From CAZZNY01 sp964655935 (GTDB taxonomy: Bacteria > Patescibacteriota > Gracilibacteria > BD1-5 > UBA2023), in contig CAZZNY010000004.1 in assembly GCA_964655935.1 (NCBI GenBank), positions 45,447 to 109,446 of the forward strand: a DNA stretch of 64,000 nt. Reading direction: 5' to 3'. Each line of letters begins with the position of its first letter. Position 1 is the stretch's first letter. Of the stretch, positions 1 through 10,660 are shown in pieces. The notes under the pieces were generated by a model, which was not told the origin of the DNA, searched no databases, and worked only from the letters and a program-made list of their open reading frames with translations. The position numbers and the translations under genes were made by a program.

Positions 1-1182
1 TTGGTCAGGATTTGGAGTAGCAATACAGGTATCGACACTGTCGAAGACTCCATCTTTATCTTTGTCAAACTCACAAGCATCACCCACCCCATTGCTGTTT
101 ACATCTTTTTGGTCAGCATTTGATATATTTGGACAGTTGTCGTACTTTCCCATAAAACCATCACTGTCATCATATGCACACACATCTCCAGTTCAGTCAG
201 CATTACCGTCTTTCTGATTCGGGTTAAAATCATAGCGACAATTATCGCGATTATCGGGAATTCCATCCTTATCGTAATCTACTAAAAATGGATCCTTCGT
301 GCTATTATCAAGATCACACAAATCCCCGATTCCATCGCCATCCGTATCGCGCTGGTCAGAGTTAGACACATATGGACAGTTGTCATTTTCGTTGAACGTA
401 CCATCTGCATCGAAATCTTTCGTATAGTTTGGATTTTCTCCAAAGACTGCCCTTATTTCTTTTGTATTCACGTCGGTCGAAAAACTTGCATTTGTTTGTG
501 CTTTTTGAAAATCTTTGTAGAGAGATTCGAGTTTTTCTGGGGTACAAGAATAATTCGTGTAGAGTTCTATATTTTTGTTACTTGTTGGGGAAACAAGATA
601 ACTAGAATCGGAAATCTCCTTTAAATTGAGCTCTGAAATACTGATATTATCGAGCTCAAAGGCACGAGAATAACTTTCAAAGCGAATACGGAGGTATTGG
701 AATGGAAACTGTCTGAGACGATTTTCCTCGACATCTTGGAATTTTTTTCCATCCGTACTTATAGAAAAAACAGGATAGTATTTTTCTGCACGATGCTCGA
801 AATTCAAGGCGATCGTGTTCGGAGTTGTGACTTTTCCAAGATCGATCGTAATCGTTTTTTTCTGATCTTGCGTGTCGAATGACCAATTTGTCGAAGTATT
901 GTTGTCATTCAGATTTTTGTAATTCCCGTCACCGCTCGAATTCCCCGTTACAGCATATTCGAGATATTTTTCCGTTCCGCTCGACAGGAATTTCGTCGCA
1001 AGGAGCGCATCTCATTGTGTCGCGAAAAAATCTTCGTTCGCGAGAACTTTGATGGTCGCGGTGGAAGAATTTGGAATAGTGGCAATCTGAGTGAAACAAG
1101 ATGGATCGAGAGAACTCGCCGCGAGTGTAGTGCTGGTAAAAAGCGTAAGAAGAGCCAGAGAGAAGAGAAGATGGTGACGCAT
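1..1182 (-). CDS. Secreted protein with discoidin-like segment and thrombospondin type 3 repeats (3' end outside window)
   Basis: The reading frame starts at the ATG at 1180-1182 and runs off the left edge, so the C-terminus is missing. An N-terminal signal peptide is visible (MRHHLLFSLALLTLFTS, then ALA-type residues). Residues about 75-150 resemble an F5/8 type C/discoidin-like carbohydrate-binding fold (NNTSTNWSF, ITIDLGK, FSISTDGKKF, YLRIRFES); this assignment is by pattern only. From about residue 265 onward there are Ca2+-binding thrombospondin type 3 repeats: DADGTFNENDNCP, DTDGDGIGDLCD, DYDKDGIPDNRDNC, then DNCPN and DKDKDGVFDSVD. TGA codons in the frame fall where Gly is expected, for example after DGNAD. 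The likely role is an exported adhesin or cell-surface protein; the actual ligand cannot be read from the sequence. Confidence 0.85.
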
Positions 1183-1264
1183 AAAAAGAAATTAGGAAAT
1201 AGAATATTTTTTGTGTTTTAGTTGTTGTTATTGGGTCATAAAACTTTATTTGAGAGTTTATTTT

Positions 1265-2011
1265 TTACCATCAACGTATAATTTTTGAAAATTGAAGTGC
1301 AGAATCTATTTGAGTTGCATCATTACCGAGATGTCTATTAATAAAACCGAGTTTTCTCGCCTGTTCCCAAGAGAGATTTTCTCCCGGGAAAATAAGTCAT
1401 TTATCGAGCAAATATCTATCGAAGTACCCAGAAATCCAAGGTGAATAATGAAAAAATCATAATCGAGAATCGTACTTCTTTAGAAGATTCCAGATGTTTG
1501 TAGTGCAATTATCGAGTACGGTATTGTAGTTTTCAGGCCTAGTATAGAGATTTTCTGTTCGCTGTATAAGTTTTTCAAAGATGTGTCTTACTTGTTTAAG
1601 AGAAAGATCGAGCTGATAGAGATATACAGGATCTTGTCTTTGTAATGCACGAAGACCGATGAGATCGAGCTCAGTTCACCAAATATATATGAGTCAAAAA
1701 TGTGGAACGAGTCACTTGATGGCTGAATATTCTTCTCATTGTGATCGACGCGCTTCTATAGAAAGACAAAGAGGCTCACTGTCTGTAAAACGAAAACTTA
1801 CCATGATATGAGAAAGCGAATTTCGAAATCAAAAAGGTATGGATATTAGATCCATTCCTTCAATCTTTGAGAGATGTATAGTTTTTGAAATATAGGCTGA
1901 CTCTACTGATTGTCTAGAATGTCGAAAATCACGAATATTTTCTATCGTGATAAACTCCTCATTTCGGATAATTTTTGGCATTATTTTATGTCAGACTTGC
2001 CAGTTTCGCAT
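1265..2011 (-). CDS. DUF4105 family protein (Lnb-like lipoprotein N-acyltransferase N-terminal domain)
   Basis: A 248-aa product read through several TGA codons. It matches the DUF4105 pattern along its length: IRDFRHSRQSVESAY near the N-terminus, SHIMVSFRF with a conserved His at about residue 70, SIEARR, and YNTVLDNCTTNIWNLL holding the family's Cys (DNCTTN). DUF4105 includes the N-terminal domain of Lnb, a papain/NlpC-like fold enzyme that acylates the N-terminal Cys of lipoproteins using phospholipid as donor. The protein is shorter than full Lnb and has no obvious C-terminal membrane domain, so the exact reaction is inferred. It starts 6 bases after the stop of cdsA and is probably co-transcribed with it, which fits a role in phospholipid or lipoprotein chemistry. 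The start at 2011 gives the full N-terminal match; a later in-frame ATG exists 10 codons downstream. Confidence 0.8.
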
Positions 2012-2017
2012 GATTAT

Positions 2018-2704
2018 TTAGAGGATATGAAGTAATTGTGCAAGGAGAATCAGATTGACGATGAATACGCTTGAGTCGATTCTATCAAGAATACCACCAT
2101 GTCCAGGAATGTAATTGGCAGTATCTTTGACTCAGGCTTTTCGTTTCATCCAGGATTCCGCGAGATCTCAGAGTGGAGCGAGCACTCCGATAAAAGGAAC
2201 AATCCACCAAGCATAACCAAGTGGCCAGATTGAGACAAGCGCTAAAAATACTATTTGACCAACAAAGCCGCTGAAAGTTTTGTTTGGACTAATCTGGGTA
2301 AATCATTTTCTCCAAGGAAGAAGTGTGCCAATAGTATAGGCAGCCACATCACTGGCAGAAATTGCGATAAAGAGATAGATGAAAGCGCTCGGACTTGTGA
2401 AGACAAAATATCAGCGTCCAGCAATGAGTACAAGAAAAACAATCCAGAGGAGTCATTGTATCACGAAATTACCACGAACTATTTTGGCGAATTCATAGAT
2501 GGCAAGAATACTGATAATCCCGATGGCAATAGCTCTTGTGATTTCATGGACGAAGAAAAGAATTCAGAGAAATGTAATCATCATCCAGCCAATTGCTTTC
2601 TGTTTTCGGTAGTCATTTTTTACAAAAAGAGCATAGAGTCACTCTATGATAAAAAGCCCGATAAGAAGACTAATTTCCTGATTTTCGTATACCAAATCCA
2701 ACAT
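2018..2704 (-). CDS. cdsA: Phosphatidate cytidylyltransferase
   Basis: A 228-aa polytopic membrane protein that makes CDP-diacylglycerol from phosphatidate and CTP, the precursor of all phospholipids. The C-terminal CdsA signature is complete: SPNKTFSGFVG, then GDLAESWMKRKAGVKD, then PGHGGILDRIDS with the metal-binding Asp residues. Glycines in these motifs are encoded by TGA in several places (for example the G of GDLAES). The N-terminal half is hydrophobic with several membrane helices. The length is slightly short for the family (usually about 260-300 aa), missing mainly N-terminal membrane helices. The start at 2704 lies 35 bases inside the 3' end of the upstream CDP-alcohol phosphatidyltransferase gene, so the two are translationally coupled or overlapping; no other start fits without losing conserved sequence. 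Confidence 0.92.
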
Positions 2705-3266
2705 AGTGTATCAAGGTTATGATGATATAATAATACCAGAGATAGTCTGAGCTGAGTGAGAATATTCCCAAGACGGCAAGAAACATATAAGCAATTGTCC
2801 TGAGATCTTTTCCAAAAAACACATTTTGAGTGTCATATAAAGCGATATAGATATATTCTCAGAGAAGATAGACAAGGAGTGTTACTTCGAATCCAAGAAG
2901 AATATTCATGGAATATCCGAATTTCATCCAGATAAGCCAAAAAATATACATATCAGGAATAATATCTGTCCCGACATTCAAAAACATTCCAAGTTTCGTC
3001 TTTTCATTCTTATGTTCAGCGATGATTCCGTCAACAGCGTTCAATACGAGCTTGATAAAAAGTCCGATACCAAGAGCTACTGAAAATATCCAATTTGCTG
3101 GCGAGAATAGGTAGATACACCAAAATAATGGAGCGATAATAAGAATCGCAAGATAACTCGCTTGATTCGGAGTGACTCATTTTCAGGCGAGCCAGAGGGC
3201 AAGCGTTCGGCCAGACGCACGAAAGTATTTTTTCCAGAAGAGGTAGAATGATGCTCAGGTTGGCAT
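2670..3266 (-). CDS. CDP-alcohol phosphatidyltransferase family protein
   Basis: A 198-aa membrane enzyme expected to condense CDP-diacylglycerol with an alcohol such as glycerol-3-phosphate, inositol phosphate or another polyol phosphate. The catalytic motif of the family, D-G-x2-A-R-x8-G-x3-D-x3-D, is recognisable at about residues 76-103 as VDGIIAEHKNEKTKLGMFLN followed by VGTDIIPD. Here the usual Arg after Ala is Glu and the Asp of the second half is Asn, so metal binding may be altered or the product unusual. Flanking helices are hydrophobic. It overlaps cdsA, whose product is its substrate donor, which strongly supports the pathway. The exact alcohol (PgsA-, PssA- or PIS-like) cannot be assigned. 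The gene ends in TAG. Confidence 0.8.
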
Positions 3267-3289
3267 AATTAGTAAGTGAATAATAAAAA

Positions 3290-5635
3290 TTATTTCAAAA
3301 CAATTTCACCTCCATCTTGTACAAATTCCTCAAGCACTGTAGTAATTTTCTTGTAATCAGTCTCCGAAACCTGGCTTTTATAATTTTTTGCAATATAGGC
3401 ATAGGCCGTCTGGAGTTCTCCAGGGGTGAATAGAGTTTTCCCATTGTTATCAATAACCATTTTTGCGATTTTTAATAGATTTTTTGTTTTGATTTCTATT
3501 TTTCTTCCACTGTTAAATGCAAAGATAACTGAAGATAGGCCAGAAGTGTCGATATTTTCTATTTTTTTCTCAAGGGATATTGGAGTTTCAACTTTCTCTT
3601 TGGCTATCATAGAATCCGAAGGAATATTTTCCTTGTTAGACTCATCAGCTTTGAGATAGCCTTTTGCATTGAGATAATAGGAGAGTCATAGGAGGATTCC
3701 TCCAACGATAATAAGAACAATAGTTTTAAGCTGGGTATCGAATGTTCGAAGATCATAGACAATAATTTTGAAAACTGTAATCCCCATAAACACGAGACCG
3801 AGAAGCTTCTCACTTCGGTGACCTGGACCATTTTTTACCCCAGTATAGAGCATAAAACTCGCGAGTATTGCCCACCAGAAAGTGGTTGCAATAGCTCGGG
3901 TACCATCCATATTTTGTAGTTCAGACACTGAGAAGAGACTGTTAAATGTTGCAAGAATCTCATGATTTACTATCAATAATAAAGATGCGTACGAGAAGAT
4001 AACAAGAAAGAAGGAGGGTCGATTTTCTTGTGTCATTTTCTGAAGACGGCGACTAATATAAAGCGCTAAGAAGAATGTGATAGTCGTAATAATACCGATA
4101 AGTGATTCTTTTGTTTGGAGAATATGAGTATTGGTGGGTGCTGGATATATTCGTCCAATAAGTGTAAAGAAGGTAGAAAAATATCCTATAGATGAACCAA
4201 CAAGTCCTATCCATAAAGCGGTCTGTTGACTCTGTGGAGTATTGTTTTTTCGGAAAAAAGCATAGAGTACAAACAGAAGACCAGGAACCGTAAATAACAT
4301 AAAGAGAGGAGGGATTCCTGAGGAGAATGTTTCTTTGATGAGGAGAAATCCAATAATACAAAGAGCCACAACAGGAATCATATCAGTGAGAACTTTTAGA
4401 CCTTCAAATTTTTCTTTTGAAGAAACAATAACTGCATCGTTTTTTAATAGAATGATTGAGCAAGTGGGCAAAAGTCCAATTATGGCCATTATTGTCGTGA
4501 TGTGTGCTGAGTGGGCGATAGCACTTGGAAAATAAAGATGGTAGAGAGTTATAACAGCACCAAGAGCCGAAAATATAATGAATGACAAGGCGCGACCAAG
4601 AAGTTTTTCTTGAAAGTAATAGAGCGCGAGGAAAATAATTCCAATATAGGCTACGAAAATTCCAGTGTATTCAGAGAATGTAGGAAATGCAGTGAAAACC
4701 CCAAAGACAATAGCGAGCATTCCGCCGATATAGAGAGATATATGATTATTACGAGAGACAAGAGCTCGAAGATAGTACCATCACCCAAAATAAACAGCAA
4801 CGAGAACGGCATAAAAACTTGTTTTGAGAACAACATTGTCGATACCCAGTCGTGAAAGATTGAGTGCGAACCAAACGAGTGGAGAGAGGTATCCGAGAAA
4901 TAAGAATTTATTTTCCGTATCAGAGAATGAATTCGAGCTTCGAACAATAGCGGTAACATAGAAACTTACTATTCCGAGGAAGAGAATTGCTGAGAAAATA
5001 GATCCTGAGAAAAAACTATCGGTAGAAGATGAGGTTGTAAGATAATGAATAGTGGTAGAACCAACCAGTAGACCAAGACCATTCACGGGAATGAGTCGAT
5101 GAAGAGAGATTTCTTTTCCGAGGAAATAGATCATTACATTCACCGCGAAGAAATAGAGAAGATAGCTATTGAAAGATATTGCATATTGCCAACTATCGAC
5201 TTGTCCTATGAAAAATGGCGTAACATAGGCTGCGAGCATTCCGAGAGCGAGAATAACATGTGATTTTCGCATCGAAGCAAAGTAGGCGATTCAACCAGTA
5301 AAGAGAAGGGCGACAATAAGGGTGGCTTGTTCTGGAATAAGGGCTGTAGCAGCTTCTGCAGTTCGCGATCCGTAGATAAGTGCACTATAGAATAAAAGTA
5401 CACCGATGCTGATTATAATATCTGCGTAATACTTCATTTTATTTTGGAGAGAAAATCCTCCACCAACACAAAGGATACCAGCAAAAAATCAGAGTCCAAC
5501 CTTTGTTCAATCTCCAATACTCATCCATACACTACTATAAATGAGGTATCCAAGACCTCAGACAATAAACAAGGCGCCTATAACCGGTATGATCTTTGAG
5601 ATCACCGTATCGATAGTCATTTTATTCTCAGCCAT
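3290..5635 (-). CDS. DUF2339 family polytopic membrane protein
   Basis: A 781-aa protein with some twenty hydrophobic segments. The family is recognised from the N-terminal pattern of alternating Gly-rich helices and from the C-terminal LLGLVFMGITVFKIIVYDLR segment followed by LKTIVLIIVGGILLGLSYY, which is typical of DUF2339. The function of DUF2339 is unknown. After the last helix comes a soluble tail of about 120 residues, ending in a module with TPGELQTAY, a helix, and the terminus VQDGGEIVLK; the same module ends the next upstream protein (5669-6256). In-frame TGA codons interrupt the gene at many points, so under the standard code it looks like a string of fragments. The start at 5635 was chosen because it opens the family's N-terminal helix; an ATG at 5620 is an alternative. 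Confidence 0.85.
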
Positions 5636-5668
5636 ATAAAGAAAAAATTAGGAAAATAAAAATATAAT

Positions 5669-6256
5669 TTATTTTAAGATAATTTTTCAGCCATTTTCTA
5701 AGAAACCCTCGATAGTCTCATCTCATTCAAAAATTGAAGCCAACTCTTCATGATCTTGTTCTGATATTTTTTGATTGAACTTCAAGATGATCTCGTGAAG
5801 TATATCTTTATTGAGTTCACCGGGATCAAAAGTTTTCTTTTTGTAGGTTTTTATTATAACATTGGCAACATGGGTGATTCCGGGGCTCGAACAAGTAATT
5901 TCACGACCATTATTCTGTATAAAGGAGGTGGATTTTTCTGTAGGCAATGTTGTGTTGAGGGGGGTTGGGCTTGAATATATCATATTTTTTTGTTTTTTTG
6001 GAGGAATTTTTGCTTCATTACCACCAATGATTGCAGCGACAAATCAAATAAATATTTCAAGAAACATGACGGCCACAAAAAATAGCCCTGACATTAGGCT
6101 ACATCCCCAGTGTTTTCAATTACAATATATCCAGGTCCACAAAAGACCAATAATTAAGGTAATCCCAATATAACCAAGCGTCTTCAGGAAAATTTTCCCG
6201 GAAATGAAGCCTGTGATTATTAAAATAACTAATGCTATTAGTGGAATAATCGTCAT
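5669..6256 (-). CDS. Small membrane protein sharing the C-terminal module of the adjacent DUF2339 protein
   Basis: A 195-aa protein of no family I recognise. Residues 1-85 hold three hydrophobic helices (MTIIPLIALVILIITGFISG; a second from about 28; a third near FFVAVMFLEIFIGFVAAIIGG). A polar linker follows. The last 60 residues (TYKKKTFDPGELNKDI, a helix, then EGFLENGGKIILK) align with the end of the DUF2339 protein encoded 33 bases downstream (TPGELQTAY to VQDGGEIVLK). The shared module and adjacency suggest both proteins bind the same partner or oligomerise through it; this is inference. Several Gly residues, including one of the terminal GG, are encoded by TGA. Confidence 0.75.
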
Positions 6257-6277
6257 AGATATAATGAATTATCGTGA

Positions 6278-9010
6278 TTAAATAAGGTTTTTCAAAGCTT
6301 TGTAATCAATTTTTCCAGTTCCGAGTATTGGAATGATCTCGATTTGTCTCACTTCCTGAATTCTAGCGAGATTATTCACTCACTTACTTCGGAGATATTC
6401 ATTTACTTCTTCGAGACTCAGATTATCTACAGAAAATAGAATGATTTTAGTAGCTCCTTCGTGTTCTTTTGCTTCGATTGCAAGGGTCTGGATTTCAGTA
6501 TTTCCATATTTCTCGAGGAGTGTGTTTTCGATAAATGGAAGAGAAATCATTTCTCCAGCGATTTTTACAAAGCGCTTCAGTCGTCCAGTGATAAAGAGAT
6601 ATCAATCTTCGTCGAGATATCCGAGATCTCAGGTTTTGTAATAAGAAACATTGTCGAGAAGTTCAAACGGGTTGTCGAGTTTCATGTCGAGATATCCACC
6701 GAAAATGCTGTCTCCGCGAACAAAGATCATTCCTTGTTTTCCGGATTCTGCATTTTTACCGGACTCAAGATCGATAATGCGAATCTCGAGACCCGTAACT
6801 GCACGACCGACGCTTCATCGCTTTGGTTTGTTTGGTGGATTCAGACTGACGACTGGAGAACACTCAGTGATTCCATACCCTTCAAGAATTGCCCCATTTG
6901 GAGCGAGAGCTGCGAAGGTATCAAATACTTCGCTCGGACATTTTTCTGCGCCGACGACAGCATAATGAAGAGAGTCGAGATCTCAGGGATTCGAGGCGTT
7001 CAGGATCATTTTTAGAAAGGTTGGAGTGGCTGGAAGCGTGGTAGCTTTCGTGTGTTTGATGAGGGAAATAATCGTTCCAGCGTCGTTCGGATCCGGAGTG
7101 TAGATGATGCGAAGTCCGGTGATAAGTGGAAGAATGGTAGCGATCGTAAAACCAAAACTATGAAACGGTGGAAGAAATCCGATAAGTGCTTCATCGCTCG
7201 TAAGCGGAAAAATATCGAGCGATCAGCGAAGATCAGCGATAATATTTGTATGAGTGAGTGGTACAGCTTTCGGTAAGCTCTCACTTCCGGATGTAAAAAG
7301 AAGCGCAGCAATCGGATTTTTTGTAATTTTTGGAGGAAATTTCGATCAGACAAGCCCAGAGATTTTTTCTATGAAAGAAAGATTTTTGAGCCAATCTTCA
7401 AGAAAAACCATCTTTTCTTTTTGTCATTCGAGTGCTTCATTTTTTACTTTATCGAAGAAATTCGCGCTCGTAATAATCGAAGTGAGATTCGCAAAATCGA
7501 TACAATGTTCGAAAGAGCTTTTCGGAAGTGTCCAATTCATCATAACTGGAGTTTTTCCTGAAAGATAGACAGCGACGAGAGCGACTGTCGACAGTATGAG
7601 TGATGGAAGCATGATCCCGACATGATTTCCGGGAATATGTTTTTTGATCTTGTTTGCAAGAATAGTGGCTTTCAGGTACATATCGCCATAGGTTTGGATT
7701 CAGAGCATCTGATCGTACGCCCAAGGGGTATTTCTATGACTTTTAAGGATATTGCTGATTCCATCGAGAATAGTGGTATCACTTGGAAGTTTTTTCAGTT
7801 TGTTTATAAGTAGATTGTCGTTTGTCATTCTGAGCGGAGCGGAGCGCAGAGAAGAATCCCTTGTAGACGATTCTTGTGTAAGGGATCCTTCGTTTCACTC
7901 AGGATGACAAATGATGGTATTATTTAATTTCCAGTCACAAGCCTTTAATGCCTCATTGCTCATTTTTCCGAGCGCCATCATACAGAGGTTTCCGATCGTT
8001 TTGAGTTCGAGAATCGAAGGATTCGAGCTATTTTTAAAATTTTTCGAGACAAATGATTTAATTTCAGCAAGATCGAGCGAGTCGCAGAGGCAGTCGATAA
8101 TGAGACGAGAATCGAGAGAAAGAGTGTTGGGTGATAATCCTTTCATGGTGGCTACTTTGTCTATAATGGTGTTTTTTATGTCTTCTGGTATATCTTTTGG
8201 ATCAACCTTCGTCGTGCGAGAAAGTTCTGTGAGAGAACCATGAATCATCTCTGGAGCTTTTTTTCCAGTTATGTTGTCAAAGTAAAAATAATGGGAAATG
8301 TATTGCATCGGTTCCTCACCAGAAGTGTTATAAAAATGTTCGAGTGTTTTATTGAAAATACTATTATTGTCTGTTTTTTCCGTTAATAGCTCAGTAATGT
8401 CTTCGATTTCCAAAGTTACATCGCGTTTCGGTGCAAAAAATATTCCGTTTGAAAGAATAAGCCAAAGGCCCATGAACGCTGTTTTTACGAGATTTGGTGT
8501 TTTTCCTTCCCATGCCTTACTCCAGCGACTTCCCCAAAGACCACGAATTTTCACACCGATAATTCGAGTATTTTTTGGCATGAGTTTTACGATATTGTAG
8601 ACCGCTTGTTTCCCGATGATACTTTCGAATCCCTGTGCGGCAAGCTGACCCGCTGGATAGATGAGAATGTTTTTCCCATGAGTGAGATTATCGGTAATCG
8701 CCGAAAAACTCGCGCGAATTTCTTCCTCAGTTCCAGCTCCAGCATCGAGATCGCCGATAGGAACCGCTCAGATAGCACGAAAAATCGGCGATAGTCCAGG
8801 AGTATTAAAATACGCCTGAGACATAACTGGACCGACTTTGATGTATTTATTTAGATATGAAACGATAATCTGTGGATCAACAAGAGCGACATGATTTGGA
8901 AGCACAAGAAAAGGATCGGATCCAGAAAGATTCTCGAGACCCTTAATCTCGACTCGATAACGGGTCCGAAGTATGGCGCGATAACAGGCGAAAATGAAGC
9001 GGATGAACAT
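6278..9010 (-). CDS. aas: Bifunctional 1-acyl-glycerophosphate acyltransferase / acyl-ACP (acyl-CoA) synthetase, Aas-like
   Basis: A 910-aa two-domain enzyme. The N-terminal PlsC-like domain has the acyltransferase motif PNHVALVDP (NHxxxxD, about residues 39-47) and IYPAGQ further on. The C-terminal domain is an AMP-forming acyl synthetase: TSGSESLPKAVPLTH (P-loop), GYGITECSP, GDLGYLDEDGYLFITGR, and a C-terminal catalytic Lys in LGTGKIDYKAL. Together they would activate free fatty acids and re-acylate lysophospholipids or glycerol phosphate, as in E. coli Aas. The linker between the domains (about residues 367-395) is the translation of an intergenic-type palindromic repeat at 7822-7911, which contains TGA but no TAA or TAG, so the frame stays open. 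An alternative is that the ligase is a separate gene starting at the ATG just after the repeat (7826-7828). Confidence 0.85.
7822..7911. repeat. Palindromic repeat family A, copy inside aas
   Basis: Begins TTGTCATTCTGAGCG and ends CTCAGGATGACAAA, with GAATCCC and GGGATCC arms in between. It is read in frame on the minus strand as the interdomain linker of the Aas-like protein. Confidence 0.85.
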
Positions 9011-9056
9011 GGGAAAAAGAGTGAATGATGTTTTAAAATATTCCCCAACAAAGAAA

Positions 9057-10631
9057 TTATTTTATCTGTTCTAGTTTTTCTTCAATAATAATTCTTATAT
9101 CAGATAATAGATTTTTTCTTTTCTCAGTACCGTTTCTTGATTTTATTTGGAGAATTTTTAGCTTTCGCAAGAGTGTGTTCAGTTGTTCGGCTGTCATATT
9201 CTCGAGCTTTTTTTCGACAGATACTCTGAGTGTTGGGGTAAGTATTTTAAATGATTTTTGAGAAGTCATACTATTTGTGATAGCGTTATCACTTCAAGCA
9301 GAATTATTAATAATTTCCTGAACTATGTCTTTTCCATCTTTTTCTACCGCATAAGCAAATTTCTTGGAGTCTGGAGAAAAGGAAAATAGTCGTCATTCTC
9401 CCAGATTTTCACCATCCTTTATAATAAAATATTTGAGAAAACCCTGTGATTCAACAAAAGCAAAACTTTTAGAATCGGGTGAAAACTGAAAACCTAAACC
9501 TTCTCATAGGGTGGTATTATCTTTTTTAAGAGTATCTTTAGTAATTCCATTATCGTTTGTTTCTAAGGTATATTCAATACTTTTAGAATCGGGTGAAAAA
9601 ATAAGTGTTTTAATAATATTTTTACTTTCATACTTGTTTCATTCCACACCATTTTTTACTATGAATGTTTCTCCATTTTGCACGACAACATAAGCGAGGC
9701 TTTTAGAATCGGGTGAAAAAGTTAGATCTTTTATTTGATCATAACTTTGATAATCGGGATACTTATAGTCTTTATAATTATAGTGAGTTTCTGCAACCCC
9801 GTCTTTTACCACAAATATTTTCCCATCTTTTTTTGTGGCATAAGCAAAACTTTTAGAATCGGGTGAAAAAGCAAACGTAAATCATTCTCAGAGATTTTTC
9901 CTATCTTTTACAATAGACGTTGGTTCGATTTTTGCTCAACTCGGTTTTCCTGCAACATAAGCAAAACTTTTAGAATCTGGTGAAAACTGAAATCCCCATC
10001 ATTGTCCAAGTTCTACACCATCGTGAATTATGACATTTCCCTGTTTTCAGAGTCCATTATAAGCAAAACTTTTAGAATCTGGTGAAAAAGTAAGATTATT
10101 CACGGACGTATATGTTTCTCCTTTTACACCATCCTTAACTACATAAGATTCTCTATCTTTTTTTATGGCATATGCAAAACTTTTAGAATCGGGAGAATAG
10201 GTTGGCTCTCCCAAGGGTGATATTGGGGAATATTTTATTCACTCAGTATCATTTGTTACTATGAATGATTGGCCGTTCTTCGATGCTACATAAACCAAAT
10301 TCTGAGAATCGGGCGAAAACTTTAGATCTGATATATAATCATAAGAATTTCAAACAACTCAATTTTTTATGACAGACATATTTCAAGCGCTCCCACTAAT
10401 ATAAGCATAATTTTTAGAATCTGGAGAAAAACGAAAATTTCTTCATTTACCAATAATTTTATCGTTTAACATCATATTGCCCTTGAGAGTATTATAATAC
10501 AAACTTTTTCAGTCTGGAGAATAATACAATTCCGTAACAATGTATTGCATATCTTTTTCTTCTCAAAAAACCATTCAAATTCATGAAAACACAAATAATA
10601 TAATTAAAATTGCCGATAGTGCCTTTTTCAT
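9057..10631 (-). CDS. Exported WD40/TolB-like beta-propeller repeat protein
   Basis: A 524-aa protein with an N-terminal hydrophobic signal or anchor (MKKALSAILIILFVFSGIGM). The body consists of about ten repeats of 35-45 residues, each with FSPDSKSFAY or a close variant followed by a VKDG- or IKNG-type strand turn. This is the pattern of WD40-like PD40/TolB propeller blades. At DNA level the repeat cores are nearly identical, so copy number could change by recombination. The C-terminal 70 residues are a Lys/Glu-rich helical tail (MTAEQLNTLLRKLKILQIK, then EEKLEQIK). Its likely role is a periplasmic or surface binding scaffold; no catalytic motif was seen. It lies between aas and an MFS transporter gene on the same strand. 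Confidence 0.8.
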
Positions 10632-10660
10632 AAGTTGGTAATAAAAAATATAATAATACG

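Noticed and set aside
677..1221. ORFs on the opposite strand of the thrombospondin-repeat gene
   Set aside because: They are shadows of the real minus-strand frame and lack any recognisable motif.
6441..7015. Plus-strand ORFs of 60-180 aa opposite the acyl synthetase domain
   Set aside because: The minus-strand frame carries all AMP-synthetase motifs; the plus-strand ORFs are antisense artefacts.
9270..10600. Regularly spaced repeats resembling a CRISPR array
   Set aside because: The repeats are coding, in frame, of unequal spacing and translate to propeller blades; there are no spacers and no cas genes.
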